A stretch of 64,000 nt of DNA from Progne subis subis (lineage: Eukaryota > Chordata > Aves > Passeriformes > Hirundinidae): assembly GCA_022316685.1 (NCBI GenBank), contig JAKJHU010000026.1, forward strand, positions 2,054,001 to 2,118,000. Direction: 5' to 3'. Every line of letters starts with the position of its first letter. The stretch's first letter is position 1. Both the position numbers and the translations under genes were made by a program. Positions 12,445 through 27,400 of the stretch are shown here, piece after piece. The notes under the pieces are model-generated. The model saw only the letters and a program-made list of their open reading frames with translations, was not told the origin of the DNA and did no database searches.

Positions 12445-15400
12445 GGGGAGGGAAAAAAACTCAAACAAACCATATAAATGAAATGCTTGGAATGCCTGAA
12501 GCACATTTTATCTTCCTTTAGTGTATTTTTAAACAAAAGCAAAGCCCTCAACATTGAGTGTTTAGCTGGAAGAGGTGATATTCAGAAATCAGCATCTAGG
12601 AGGATGTGTAGCTGAGTCCTTTCAGTTATATAAAAGATGAGCACTTGTCCAAGGTATGAGATTCTGCTCACTTTTATGTCTGAGATTTGGGTTCACAGAA
12701 GAAAGCCTGTGTTACAAAATATTCCAGAGCAGGCTTCTCTAACAAAAATTACAAAATGAACAGAATTGCTGATGCAGCTGAAATATAAATACTTTTACAG
12801 AAATGGGATGGGTTCAATAAAAGATGATGTGGTTTACAGTTGAAGCAAACCCCTTGATATTAGGAATCACCCTGTTTCTTTGTTCCTTACAAAGCTGAAT
12901 TCAGCACTGTCCTAATTCCTGTATGTAAGATTCAGATAACATTTATCTCTCAGAAATGTCAATGCAAACATCAGATGGCGTTTGACTTCTGGATTTTCTT
13001 GCAAATAAAATTCTGTGAAGGTGGTTTAATTTAAATAATTATTACTGATTATGTAAATTTAATTATCTAAGTTATATAATTATGTAATATTTAATGTAAA
13101 TTTTCTCTACAAATAACCATACATATTCTAACAATTAAATCATGTTGTTTTACCAAATACTAAAGGGATTTCTAGTTAAATATTTCTGAGTCCAGTGTAT
13201 TTTCAGAAATTTGAAAAGTGGTCAAATACAGTGTTGCAATAAAATGTAGTTTCTTTTACAAGATTTCAGCTAGATGACTTGGGACTTTTTAATAGTAAAG
13301 CAAGTTACTATAGTTACCACTGTGTGAGTGTTTCATAATTGTTTATGATGTGCAAAGAACTCATGCCTGCTTTCTCTCTTCTCCATTTCTAGCACAGTGA
13401 CCTATATAAATCTGTGCAACCTAATTTTGGGTGTGCAGTTTGATGACATCTTCAAGGGCTTCTTCTGTGCTTCATGATGGTACAACCTAATTCAAACTGG
13501 CATCAGAAGACAACAGTGTGTAATTTTACTAATTATTTTAATAAAGTCTTTCATATTTTCATCTGTTTAACTCCCTGAACTTTGCTAGTTGTTTTATCAA
13601 GAAATTTAAACTGATCCTGTTCTCACCATTAAGATTTTGGGAATACACTGATGAATCTGAGAGTAAAGCTTCTTTGATTCTTTTCTCTCTGCGACATTTG
13701 CAACACTGTAAAAAGCAGCACTTGCCAAAGGTATCAGCTGAGAATAAATCTGCAAAGAACTGGAGTGATCAATTTGAGTGACCAATTAGAAAAATAGAGA
13801 TAGTCACAGTCTTAAACCACAGTCTGTGCTGTTTAAAGATTTTGAGCTTACCTATGCATACTAGATCCATAAAACCATACATTCCATAGCAGATTTGAAA
13901 AAGGATGTCCTTTCTTTGCCATACTGCATAAGGGCTGAAGGCTGACCATAGAAGCCAAGTCACACTTGCTACTAAGAACAGAGATCCTAGGATTACAGCA
14001 ACCATCTGCACTTTCTCAACCAGTGTTATAGTAATGCTTTGCCACTAAAAGAGAAACAAAGTTGTATAAGATAAAAATGTTATTGTCCATGGTTGCACAT
14101 TCAACTCCACTTTTTTTCCTGAAATCAGAAATTATTTTAATATTTACATATATCTTCATAGATATTTGATAATATCCTTGATAGTGACATTTTATATATA
14201 TTTTTTCCTATTTCACTTTTAAAGTGAAGCTAATAGCTGCTTTCCCATTTCCTCCAGTGTCACTACTGACCAGGTCTAGCTGTGAACTTCTGAAGAGTTA
14301 ATCTTTTACTTCTGTTTTGAATACATAGGCAAAAAAATATTAAGTCTTAGAAATGGAACTCAGCCTTTCATCTTTGGAGAGCAATGAACAGAATAAAAAA
14401 GGAAGAAGACTTTTTCAAATATGTGTTATGTTATTGTGACATGTTTCCTTTCCATACCTCCCTCCTGAAGTGTGAAGCCATTTTCCACTTTCAGGCTTCT
14501 CATCAAAGAAGTTCCAGACATATCAAGGGAGTTGTCTTTCTCTACATAAACCAGTGTTAACAGCACAAAAAGGCTTCTGCAACCTAGTGTGGAAGCAACA
14601 TGAAAACTCAGGAGGAGTCCTGAATATAGATAGCACAAATATTTCTTTTCTGTGCACCTCAATTATGTCCATCTTTCCAAGGAAGGCTGTATCTTCCATA
14701 TATGAGGTGACTCTGGTTTATGGTGTGAAAAGATTTAAATATAAGAGAGTGTGTGTTCTGACTTCTGTCAAGATAAAAGAAATACAATTCTGCTGCAAGA
14801 GTCACAAAAACAAAACACAGCATAAGGAACTAATTACCCTTAACATATATGGAGTTTTTTGGACATAATTTTCTGAATTACTTTGGTAGACACCCATTCC
14901 AGTCCCATCACTCCTTCCAGGGCTGCAGCAAAGACTTTGTAGGCAGCCATCTTTCCTGTTCCTAATTTTGTATGTACCTGCCTCCTTCTATAGTTGCAAT
15001 AGGGAACAAGTGGAGAAAACTATTGCAATAAGGGTTTTCTTGCCTCTTTTCCCATTGGCAATAATTTTTCCTTTTTCCTATTACTTTACTAAAGCCTTCT
15101 CTTTTTTACAGCTGCTGGGTACCCAGTACCATATAATCATAAGATAAAATAATACTTCAGGTTGCAAGGGGCTTTGGGAGTCCTCTAGTTCAACTTCCTC
15201 CTCAAAGCATGATCAGGGATGAGATCAGACCAGGCTCCTCAGGGGTTTATTCTGTACCACCTTGAAAACTTCCCAGTATAGAGGTTGTTCAGCCTCTCGG
15301 TGCAACCTGCTCCATTTCTTGACTGAACTCAGGCTGAAAAAAGGTTTTTTTCAAAAACATTTTTTCCTTATATTCATTCTGATCTTCTTTTGTCCCACTT

Positions 15401-18400
15401 ACACTCTTCCTCCCATCAAGAAGAGCCTGGGTGAGCAATGGGTCCTTTGTCCCTTTCTTCTCTTTCAGCTCTTTCCATTAACTTCTCTACTGTAGCCTAA
15501 TATACACAATTGGTGCTGCATTCCTTCTTCTCTTTCAACCTTCTGAATATAACAGTACAAAAAGATAGATGTATAACAATTTATAAATTGTCTATCTTGA
15601 AATACTATCCTTTTATAATGAACTCATTAAATGCATACTAGCTTTTTCATGGAACTTGAGGGTTTGGAATGGGACAATTCATACTAAATACTACTTTTTT
15701 ACAGTAAAACAACTATGGATACTCATTTCCTTTGTCAAGTCTTTTTATAAAGGTCAAATAAGGTCATTAACAAGTGATGCATGACAGAATGGTGTGGGAT
15801 TTTCAGGACTCAGTATACAGGATTGGGAGTTCAGGTCTGAAATTCATTCAACACTCTTTAGACTCCATAGGGTAATGTTAAACAAAATTATTTTTCATTT
15901 CCCAGCTGAAGCTACATAGTGTGACTTGGCAGAAAACTGTCAAAAGTGTTGTTGGTTATGTATGTCTATCTTCTTTCTTTATCTGTGTGAGACAGACCTG
16001 TATTAAATTTCTTTGGAATGCCTGAAATCAAAGTCCATTTACATGAAGTAAAGCTTTTACTGTCACAAAATATTACACTGTCAAATTCACGGAAGAAGCT
16101 GGCAATAAATTGAAAAGACTTATATAAATGAAATTAACAGCAGATCTGTCACTGTGCAATTTCAGCAATGCAGAAGTTCCTAAACTCACTTCCTTTTTTT
16201 TTAAAAAAAAAAAAACAAACAAAAAAACCCCATCTTAGATTGTTTATAGTTAGTCTGCAAAGAGAGTAATAAACAAAAGGAAAAGCAATCAAAAAAATTG
16301 GGATAAATAATGTAGCATGCAGTCTAGATACAAAGCTTATCTCCTGTTCTGGAGTTGCCTAAAAACCAGTGTCTCTTCCTCAGTGTCAACCACTTCCACC
16401 ACCCATTTCATGTGGCCTTTTTGTTGGGTTTTCCCAATTCTTTATTTCTAGAGAAACTTGACCTTGAAAAGTTCTAAGAAACATAGATATGATCCTCAGC
16501 TCTTCCTAGCCTCTTCTAAACAATGTATTCTTATTGTTTTACTCTTCTGATCTGCCAAGAATGCAAGCAGTTGAACCTCTCTCAACCTCAATAAAGTCAG
16601 TAATTCCAAAGAGTCAGCATATTAACATGCTATCAAATTACTACAATTTCTGAGAAAAAGCACAAGCATTCCAGAGGTTGTTGTTCCTAACTCTTCTGCC
16701 TTTCAAAATCAAAGAACAGTTCCAAAAAAATCCCACTAACCAACAAACCAAAACCCCCATCAAAATAATAAAAGAAAAAGAACCCCAAAATTGTGTTGAA
16801 TATTTTCTTGTATTACCCAACTACTTTAACCTTTGTGGTATTCACTGTCTTTGTTCTATGAAAGAAATTTTAGTCCTCCACCTTCTTCACTATGAAGGTC
16901 AGCAATAATCAAGAAATTTAAAAAAGTTAGGAAATTTTCTTCCTTATTACTGTAATCTGTAAGTTAAGCCAATTGATGATAATCCATAGTGGATGTGTGA
17001 GGAAGAACTGTGTGTGTAAGATGGAGACATTTTAGTGGCCAAGAAAATTTAGTGAAAAAAATTAGTGAAACCGCTAACGTGCCTCCTTGTGGTCAGCAGT
17101 CTGCCATAGGAATCCAGCACCCTAGGACGGATGGGGTGGGGTGGATTGGTGTTCAGCTCTAACATGTGGTGAGCTTGGAGACCTCATCTTCTATCTATGT
17201 TGGTCCATAATGCCAATGGCAGGAAGACTGTGGATGTTCCTGATGGTGTTAACTTACCCCAGCTGAAATTTCGTCCTCCTTGCCCATCTCCAATCAGTTT
17301 TGTTTTGTAGCAGCCTGAGATTGCCTCTTGGGAAATGAGCGTCTTGATTTTTTTCCTCATAAATTTGACTGAGTTTGGGTACAAATTATAAAAAAGCAAG
17401 CAGATGTTACTGGGACAGGTATGTTTTTCACATGAGAAAGGTGGTATTCTGTAATTACAATGTTATTCACATGTGGATAGGCTGGAAATGTTCAGTCCTT
17501 TCTTAAACATGGCCAGCATTAGCCATTAGACAATGAGATGAACTGCACAGGACTGAATTGTTTGGTTGCTTTGCATTTCATAACAAGGCTTGTGAAGAGG
17601 AACTGGAGCTGTGGTCACACCATTTGCTTGGCCCGAAGTCTCACTGACAACATGACTAACACCTGTGAGAATACAACTGCAGGAAACCCAGGAAAAGAAA
17701 GGTCTTTCTAAGAGTAAGATTCTTTTTATAGCATCAAAAGTCAGTTAAACTTTCTTTGATTTCCCACAGTTATTTTCCTTATTGTATTCACTGTTATGTT
17801 ATAATCACTTCACCTTTTAATGTCAAATTAATGACTTATGAGGCCAAAAAATAATATAGTAAAAATAATTCAGTAATAGTTAATGCTGAGAAATTACATT
17901 CAACACTGAATTATTTAACATCGTAAATTGAATGATCACATTATTAGTGTGATTTAAATGTCGTGATCTAAATCCATTATTTCTACTAGTGTTTTTCTCA
18001 TTTTCTTCATATAACTTGTCTCAAGAATTTTAATTGCTCATGATTGTAAATAATATTATTACTTTCTAATTTGTTTTTGATCTTTGATCTGACTATACAT
18101 TCCACAATCAGTAACAGTTATTTTAGCTAAGTATTTTGCCAAGTTAGAAAAGATCTAGACAGGATTTTAGTGTCAGCTTCTGTAAACTACATAACCTTAA
18201 AAAATAAATATTTTGAGAAAGATTGTAATTTTTGCTCAATAACTAGAAATGGAAAGAAAATGTGAAATATTATGTATCTAGATGACTATAATAATGCTGT
18301 AGGTTTCAGATATAATATTTTTTTAAAAAATCTCATTTAAATTTCTGTGAAATAAAAACCCATTTCATATTCCTTCCCACCATATCTGTAGTGTTAAGAT

Positions 18401-21400
18401 GTACCATGCCATCTCAGTTGCCCATGAAAAAAAATGCATTTTATTTTAATTTACACTGATGGCAAAAACTTCCTTTGAAAATGGTGTTTTAAACAAAATA
18501 TAATTAATAGTTCTGATTTTAATGTACTACTGTCTGCCCTTGAAAACTTTCTAGACTTTTACTTCTACTGACACTTCATTATGTTTGGTTCTTTTAAACT
18601 TATTTACCACTGGTCTTCCCCTGATAAATCATTTGACAGTATAGTACATTAATGGTACTCTAGAGTTCAAATTCTGACCCCAGAAACTTTGCTCCTCTTT
18701 ACTTCTAAGGTTTCTGTCAAACAAAAATACAAAATAAGGAAATAATTCCTTATTTTTGAGGTTGAGACATTCAGAAGTTGAAGGAAACATATTGCTTTAA
18801 TGGACTAATTGTTAAAGAATAAAGTTAATGCAGTTATATGCATGTCCTTAATAACATAAAGATGGATAAAATATTCAAAGGTCTGTCATCTTTGAGATAA
18901 ATCAATATTAACTTGGCTTTGTTTTAATAATGCCTTGTAAAAGCCCATTGATTATTGTATAATACACGGCAGAAAAGTGATCTAGAAAGTAGAGACTGTT
19001 TTTCCTACATCCTCAGTAAAGAACATATGAAATTTCCTTATGGCTACCCAAATGCATATCAGGTTCAGCTGTACTAATTCATAATCCTCCAAAATTCCTT
19101 AAGCCAAAGAACTGTTATGGGGTTACCCCACTATCTTCTCTCAGAAACACAGTTTATTATGGACACTGCTGATGGAAACCTCTCAATCCCTTCACTCATT
19201 CTGGAATTAATATTTTACATAACAATAACAATAATGCCTGGCTGTGACCTATTGTAACATAACATGATCAACCTGAAGACATACCCAATACACAACCTCA
19301 AAAACATTTTGTTAGATTGCTCTAAATGTTAGAACCAACTCTCACAAGAAAAAGTTCTTTCCTACTGTCATTCACTATCCATTACAAGATTTGTAATCTG
19401 TGTACATATGAATAAAACTCATAGAGAAGCAAAAGAACACACTGATTTAAGTCCAACAAAGAATTTTTGAAATGGCTGTTCCTTACTTTATCTTGTTGTT
19501 AGTCTATGTGATTAGATAGTTAGGATTTCTAAAATGTTTTGCAGTAAGCACACACTGACTACATGATTCAGTATACAAAGATAATTAACTTACTGACCAG
19601 GCTGGACAGAAAATACATAGTTTTGAGTACACACACAAACGTTAAAAATGTCATTTTTAGCTATTGGATTCTATTTTTATGACCTTTTTCTTGAAAGAAT
19701 CAGTGTCACAAAAATTGCAGTGCACCATTAAATGGCTGCCTATATTGATACATTATTAACATAGAAAGTGCCTGGAGTCATGATGCCCATTATCTTTTCA
19801 TCTGGCAGAGAGATCATCAATGCAGATAGTTTGGGCTGTACATAATTTTCCCGTCAGCTTGGAAAGCCGCACCAGTATTTTACTTGGGACATTCTGAAAA
19901 CATTACATTTACTGTGCAGATCCTGTCCATCCGTGCCCCACTGAAGCAATTTAGTTGACAGTTCCTGGAAGTGTTGACTTACTGCATGTACACAACTGAC
20001 TGAACATCTACACCTACAATGGGTGCATCTTGAATTCCTGGCTATCCAGAAGCCTGGACATCCTAGTCAATGTACAAAACCTGCACATTCTATTATATTC
20101 ACCTTTCAAAACATTACTACTTACTAAGCAGAACAGTTCAACCTTTTATCTTATGATAATCACGTTAGAATCGGGATCTGAGACCACAAGCAGAGCTGTG
20201 ATGTCAACTGCATTAGTCTTACATTATTCTTTCTCTGAGAAATTATCAGTGTCTATTTTTTTCTGATAGCTAAAAAATGAAATTAAAATGAATTAAGCAA
20301 TGCGTATGACCATTTGAGGCAGCTGCCCAGGCAGAGCTCTAGTGGGAATACGATGACACCCTGGCGCCAGGCTGCAGTGTGCCCTGCTCTTGCACTACTA
20401 GGGGCCAGCAGTACGGAGTGTCCCTGTGGGAGGTGTGCCCGAGCACGGGAGCTCCAGGAGCAGGCAAGTGGGTTGAGGAATATCGGAGCAAAGAAAGAGT
20501 ACAGCTGCCTTCCCTGGGACAGGCCCAACAGGGCAGACAGAATGCATGATATGGAGGATTCCCTACCCTCTATCCAACAGAATGCAGTGATCTAAATGGC
20601 AGGGCACAATGGTGACAAGTTCCTGCCGAGTGCAGCAGGCAAATCTCTGCAACTCCCTCGCAGAATTTTGGGGTTTTTACATGATGTTGAGCCTGCTGGT
20701 GACAGACAGGGTGCACCTGTTGCAGAGCAGGAAAAGGATCTTCGCACAGGAGTTGTCAGGGCTCACTGAAAGAGCTTTAATCTAAACTTGAAGGGAAAAT
20801 GGATAAAGCCATCCTTGCTAGAGATCAGCCTGGGGATTGCACACCAGCGTTGGAGGGGCTGAGTGCTATGAAGGTCCTTTGGTCTGCCATCTCAGTAGAG
20901 GTAGGAATGAAGATCTCTGTGCCAGCAAAAGCACAAGTTACTGATACATTAGAAAGCACAGAGACACCTGAGAATGGTCATGAAGGAATTAGGGTTTCTC
21001 CCCCAAAAAAGGTGGTGGGATCAATAGCCCCACTGAAGTGCATCCATACCAATGCATGCGGCACAGGCAACAAACAGGAGGAGCTGGAAGCCATTGGGCA
21101 GCAGGAGAACTGTGGCATCGTGGAAACATGGTGGGATGATTTGCACAACTGGGATGCTGCAATGGATAGCTGCAAAATCTTCAGAAGGGGTAAGCAAGGA
21201 AGGAAAGTTGGCAAGGTAGCCCTGAACTTTAGAAGTGTAATGATTGTCCAGAACCTAATGATGGTAACTGATAGAGATGAGTGTTTATGGGTAAAGATTC
21301 AGGGGGAAGGGTGACAAGCCAGACATCCTGGTGGGAGTTTGTTACAGGACACCCAAGGAGGATGAAGATACAGATTCTTCCTACAGTATTCTGTAGGAAG

Positions 21401-24400
21401 GTGGGAGAAGTCTTACGCTTGGTAGACCTTTTTCTCATGGGGGGCTTCAACAAACAAGAAGATATATTTGCTGATATACAAAATAGCAAAGGGGAAACAG
21501 TCAAGAAGGGTTCCTGGAGGAAATGAGAAACATGTACAGTTAAGTAAATTATTCTCAAGTTAACTTTTAATTCCTATGAGACTCAAACTAACTAACTTTA
21601 GCCTAGAGGCTTAGCTCATCAGTATTTTGCACATGCCATGGAAGTGTATATTTGGTGAAAATGAAATTACCATTCTATGTGAATAAATAGCATTCCTACT
21701 GTAAAGTAGGAACTGTTCAATTTCTGTTGCAGCTGTATTGGAAATACTGAATTTCATTGCAACCTACTGTACTTTTGATAGCATTATCTGAAAATTAAAT
21801 ATTAATGACTGGAGGAAATTAAATCCTGCCATGGTTGTCACAGTCTCTGTAACCTAAGCATGATCTGCAAAATTAAGCTGAAAGCTTAGCTCAGACATAG
21901 GCTGTCCTGTTATGGTCAGTCCACATTCCTGGAAGAACACTGGGAGAAAAAACATTCATTATAATTGCACCGAGGAAGTAAACCTCAGAAAGATCATAAA
22001 TGACTGATATGATAGAGGTATTAACAATTTTCATGCCATGTAGTCATTTAGGAAGGTTAACCACCTTTTGCCTGTACAGTTCTGTATCTTGCTTTTTGAA
22101 CATGAATAGACAGTACCAGAAAGGGTTGCTTTTTCCTTTTCTCCTGGGAAAAGAACTGTCTGTAAATTCTAGGTAAAACTGTTGACAACTTTTAAATTTT
22201 AAAAAAATGCTGAGCATGAAGCTAAGATTGTGCAGTTCATGATGATATTGATGCACTCACCAATGTATGTTAAAAATTGTTCAGCATGGAAGAGCCAGAG
22301 CAAGCATCTTCCACAAAAATACCCTGGACACAAGTCGCTATACAGAGGGAGCATCTGTTCTTGATCATTTCTGTGGATGCCTTCTTGTCTATCATGTTGA
22401 AAGTATTCAAGTATTAATTCTGGTTCCTTTACTGAAACTCGCATTTCATTTGCTAGCTAGACTTTCCAAAAGTGATGGCTACTCTTTCTCTGTCTTTTTG
22501 ACTCTATGAATAATTAAATAATTTTTACAACCTGTGCAAAAGGAAACATAGAGAGTTTATCTGCGACTATTCTACACCTTAATGGTTGGTCCATTCCCTT
22601 ATGAGAACCTTGCCTCAAACCCATTGTTCACCTGAATTAAAGCAAGGTTTTAAACTTTCACCTCTAAGGATAGTATTTTAATAACTGAGATTTCTGTGTT
22701 ATTCAGGATATTCAATAGTAGAACTTCTTTCAAGTAATTTATTGGAACACTTCCTGTTCCCATACAATTCAGAGATGTTCACTGAACCAAAGGGAAAGCA
22801 AATGGAATTGATTACTCTATTCTCTTCATCTCCATAGGGATAAGTAGGGAAATGATTTTAGTATGGTACAAAGAAAGCAGTTAGGCACTATTTCTGACAC
22901 TGGCATATTCCAGTGTGCTCTGGATGCAGAAGAAGAAGCCATGGAAAGGCTTTTAAGGAAAAGAAGCATAGAAATTATGTGAAAGTGAAAGAAATTCCAT
23001 GTAATTGGAATTTCAGAGTTCAAAGTTTCCAGTTCACGGAAAGAAGACTGAAAGAGGACTCTCAGAATGTAGATGCACAAACATTTGACTGGATAAGCAC
23101 ACTCTAGTTGCAAAGCATGATTTTGTTTAAAGCACGTCATAATTGCTGCTTCCCACTATCTGCTTCTGGACACTCTATGAATCCAAAGACACGCAATGAA
23201 GTAACATCACCATGTATTGTCACTGAATTTCCCCACATCCTGCAGTAACATTAGTCAAAGTAGTTGAACAGTAGTTCTGGAACAAAGCAACTCCCCAGCT
23301 TCAGTGAGGAAGATGCACCTTCCCTGTTAGTCTTCTTTCTGTTGCTGTATGGCAATGATGTATTCCAGCAGTGAAGGATACAACCTCACCAGAAATCAAC
23401 TGAGTGCAAATACTGGCCTCTGCTCATTTTGGCCCTGGGCAAAAACTAATTCACAGACTGCAATCAGAATTTTCATATGAAAATCTGGAAGATGCTCATG
23501 GGAGAAGCAATCCTGATTTCATGTGTTTCTTTGTAAGATGTGAAACAAGGAGTAGCTCAGGTTTTAAGGGCAACAAAAAGACTCAAGAAATATATCCTGA
23601 GTTCAGGTTGTTGCCTTGTCTAATCCTGAAGTAAGATAATGCGTATCTTGGATGAAGGTTAGAAGGCAGGATGGTAAGAATATAAAGCTATTATATGCTG
23701 GCATGTAATCATGAAGAACACAATCCTGGGTTATGGGTTGTATGAAATCTGGCAGTGTCTGCTTTATAAGTCAATTTGAATGTAATTTCTTAGATTAATA
23801 AATCAAATAGATTGATTTTGTAGTCAATTAAATTAGCAATAAATCTTCACTTAGAGAGAAGTTAGTCATAATTATAAAATTTTAGACTGTACAAATGAAT
23901 ATGGTAAATAATACACTGCTTGAAAATTTGGCCTAACGCATAATACATTTATAAGAATTAGTATAATGTATTCATGTTAAAATTATTATTAATAATTTTT
24001 AATTAGGTTGTTGTTTAAATATATATTAAACAGCAAAATTTTAACAGTCAATTGTATTCGTTTTTTCAGGTATTGCTAAATAATCACAACTACACACTAA
24101 TAGCTGCTGTTGTTTGGATCAGTACTAAACTTTCCCTAATAGTTTGGGTAGTCATGGTTTTGATCACTCACTTACTTATAAGATTCCATTTTTATAAGAA
24201 TATATAAACTGTAGTGCTTAATTACAGAGTGGCAATTTAGATACTACATATCATCTAATATTATAGCTCTGTAAAAGAAGATAATAGCTGCCTCTACAGC
24301 ATACACTATACCAGAAACTCTCTATTTCTCCCTAACCCTATCATGAATATGTCTGAAATCCCTTGGTGTAATTAAATTAAATTGCACAATATGTTTTTGA

Positions 24401-27400
24401 AAATTTCCAGCTGTCTGACTTGTTACACTGTGCATCGGCAGTCATAGCGCTACAAGAAGCAATGGCTGCAATACCAAAAACTGTAATATCCATTCATATC
24501 ACTGTGTTTGAAAATTCCCAAGCTATAAATTGTTCTTGGCTTAATGGTGCTTATATGACTTACACATAACCTATGTACCATCTTTTGCAGTACAAATGCA
24601 GACATAAAATAAAAATACTATCAGTTTCTCTCAAATAACAAAAGCACCAAAAAGAATGAAATATAAGTATATGCTGCTTATATGAAAAACACACTTTTGG
24701 AAGAACCACTTACTGTTCTGCAATTGTAAATTTTTAAAAGTTTATTACTATAAAGACAGTCAAATTTTGTTGTTTCTAGACAATAGTCCCCTCTTTACAT
24801 TCACTAATTACATATTATGGAGTTATTTGTCTTCTTTGCAGAAGAGAAGCTCCTAAGATTGTTCTACCTTACAGGCAGCACCATTTCAGGATTCCTTACC
24901 AATATTAACAATAACACTTGAGCTCTGATTAAACTAGTTTAGGACACTTTTAGAAAAACACCTTAGGATGTTTTTCTAAAAACAGGACCACCTGTGGTCC
25001 TGTAGGACATAAGCCCTGAAACAACTTGCTACCCAAGTTGAAAAAAAGGAAATTAGAAAGAAATTCTTTATTCAGAAGGTGGTGAAGCACTGCAACTTGA
25101 AGCGCAGGTTAGATGGGATCCTAAGCAAACTCATCTACTGAGTGGCATCCCCGCCCATAACAGGGAGGATTGGAACTAGAGGGTCTTTAGGGTCCCTTCC
25201 AACCCAAATCATTCTATGATCCTATGATTCTTTTTAACCTCTCTGAATGGATAGAAACAAGGATGTAGATTTTCAAAAGGCTCTGGTTCTAGCCATTGTA
25301 GTCAGACAAAAAATTCTTGATATCCAGAGTTTGAGGGCAACTCATTCCTACATGGATGACGTCTAGTGAAAAAGCAGGGAAGGTTTCTCCAGATGGGTTT
25401 CTCACTTACTCATTATACTCTGGGAAACATCAAGCCTGTGAACTGAGAAAGTGCAGAGCATCTAAGACTGGTGACTGCAGACAGAGCTAATGGAATTTCT
25501 CAGGGCTGTGATACAGGTAATATAAGGTCTCATGGCTCAAAGCACTCAAAGAGGTAAGTGGCTCAGACATGTGGTAAACAGAGGACCTAATACTCTTATT
25601 CAGGTAGGTTTGCCCAGTCAGGCCTGGCTGATTTAGTAACTTATCCAGAATCACTACCATAAATTAGACCAAAAAAAAATCATTAAAATGGTAAGTATAC
25701 TGACACCAGACAGTTTTTTGCTATGCTGTACTGAAAAGAACAGTTCCTGTTGTATTAGCCTTAACTCACAGAGGATTCTAAGGGAGAAGAGAGATTGAAG
25801 GAATGCATATTTCTCCAGTCAGGGAACTTGGAGTGAGGTGTTGAAGAAGAAAGGCATTTTTTTGTGACTGTGAAAACAAGCTTAAGCAACTTTCTAATAA
25901 AACAGCTTTTAAAATGGCATTTTGTGAATGCCTGCTCATGGTCCACCAAAATGAAGTAGCCTGGACTCTAAACCAACAAGATAACCAAGTCCAGTGGTGG
26001 AATCCTCCAGCAGGAAGCTAAGTAGCTGCGACTTTGGATTCACATCCTTCAGAGATGCTGATGGCCACAGACAGTCTCAACAGTTGGATTGCTGTCTACC
26101 AGCACATACAGAAGTTTTCTGAAAATGCTTTTCCTCTAGTAATGAAAATAAACATGAAATGTGAAAATTACCTGTCCCTTTGGAAGCATGCAAATTTGTG
26201 GATGAATTTGAGTTTGAAAATAAAAGTTATCTTTCTAAAGTAATTTTCTTTTTCTTGTCATAAAACATATTCTACAAAACTCTCTTCCCCTACAAGAGGG
26301 ACAACAGGAAAGACAGGGAGGCAGCCTTTATCGGGGAGGGTAGTGATAGGATGAAGTTTAGCAACTTTAAAAGAGAGTAGGTTTAGATTAGATATTGGGA
26401 AAAAATTCTTTGCAGTGAGAGTGGTGAGACACTGGAACAGATTGCTTAGAGAAGTGGTGATGAAAATAGAGAGAGTGACACTGGGACAAAGACATGGCTT
26501 CTTGTCCACACTTCAGATATGGTAAATGCAGGGTTGTAGGATATAGCAGTGCAGATATTCTAGATGATTTTTAAGTAAGCAAGTTGGAGGCCTGTGTCTC
26601 TGGACCCAAACAATGAAGGAAGAATTTTGAAGCTTATCTTGAGGTCCTGATGCATGAGATTTGTACAATGAAGACAAAGACTCACTTGTGTCACATGATT
26701 ACCACCAAGACATCTGGGAATACTTAAACTATGGAAAGTGCTTTCTATTCTAAAGTAACCTAGACTAGAAGACTGAAGTCCTTAGATCTTGTAGGTTTAA
26801 TTGCTGGGGCTAGGGTAACAGCAATTGTATCAGTGACGTCTACAAAAGCAGGAGGGAAAGGCCCAGGGGAAAGAGAAGCTTTTAAAAATCCAGCAGCCAT
26901 AAACTCTTCCCACTGAATGCAGAATAGATTTTCCACAAGTTTCTGAACACAGTCAAGTACATGGCATCAATTCTCAGTGGAGAAACTCTGAAGTAGGCAC
27001 ATTTCCATAGAACAACCAGCAATTTCACACATTTTCTAGATTTTTAACCAAGGCTATAGGAAGTAAAGAACAGGCTGAAGTAGAGAACTTTGAAATCCCA
27101 GAGATTATAGGGTCATAGAATTTTAATGTTGCAAAAGATGTCTAAGATCATCAAGTCTAACCATTGACCTAGCACAATTCCATTCAGCACTAAACCATAT
27201 TCCCAAGTGCCATATCCACATGCCTTTTGAACACTTCAAGCCATGGCAATCTTGCCACTTCCCTGGGCAGCCTGTTTCAATGCCTGATCACCCTTTCAAT
27301 GAGGCAATTTTTGCTAATGTCCAATCAAAACCTCCCCAGGCACCACTTGAGGCCATTTGCTCTTGTCCTATTGCTCGTTCTTCACCTGGGAGCAGAGGCC

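Larger units (their letters stand above)
6753..13851 (-). other. MARCHF11 intron 3 (7.1 kb)
   Basis: AT-rich and without recognisable CR1 or LTR sequence. Features seen are a stack of overlapping palindromes at 9943-10011, an A-tract near 10035-10049 and a T29 run at 12411-12439. The open frames here are short and unsupported. Confidence 0.8.

Noticed and set aside
20799..21314. 171-codon frame as a host gene
   Set aside because: The text is CR1 endonuclease (ETWWD and NKQEELE motifs), with decay in the next frame.
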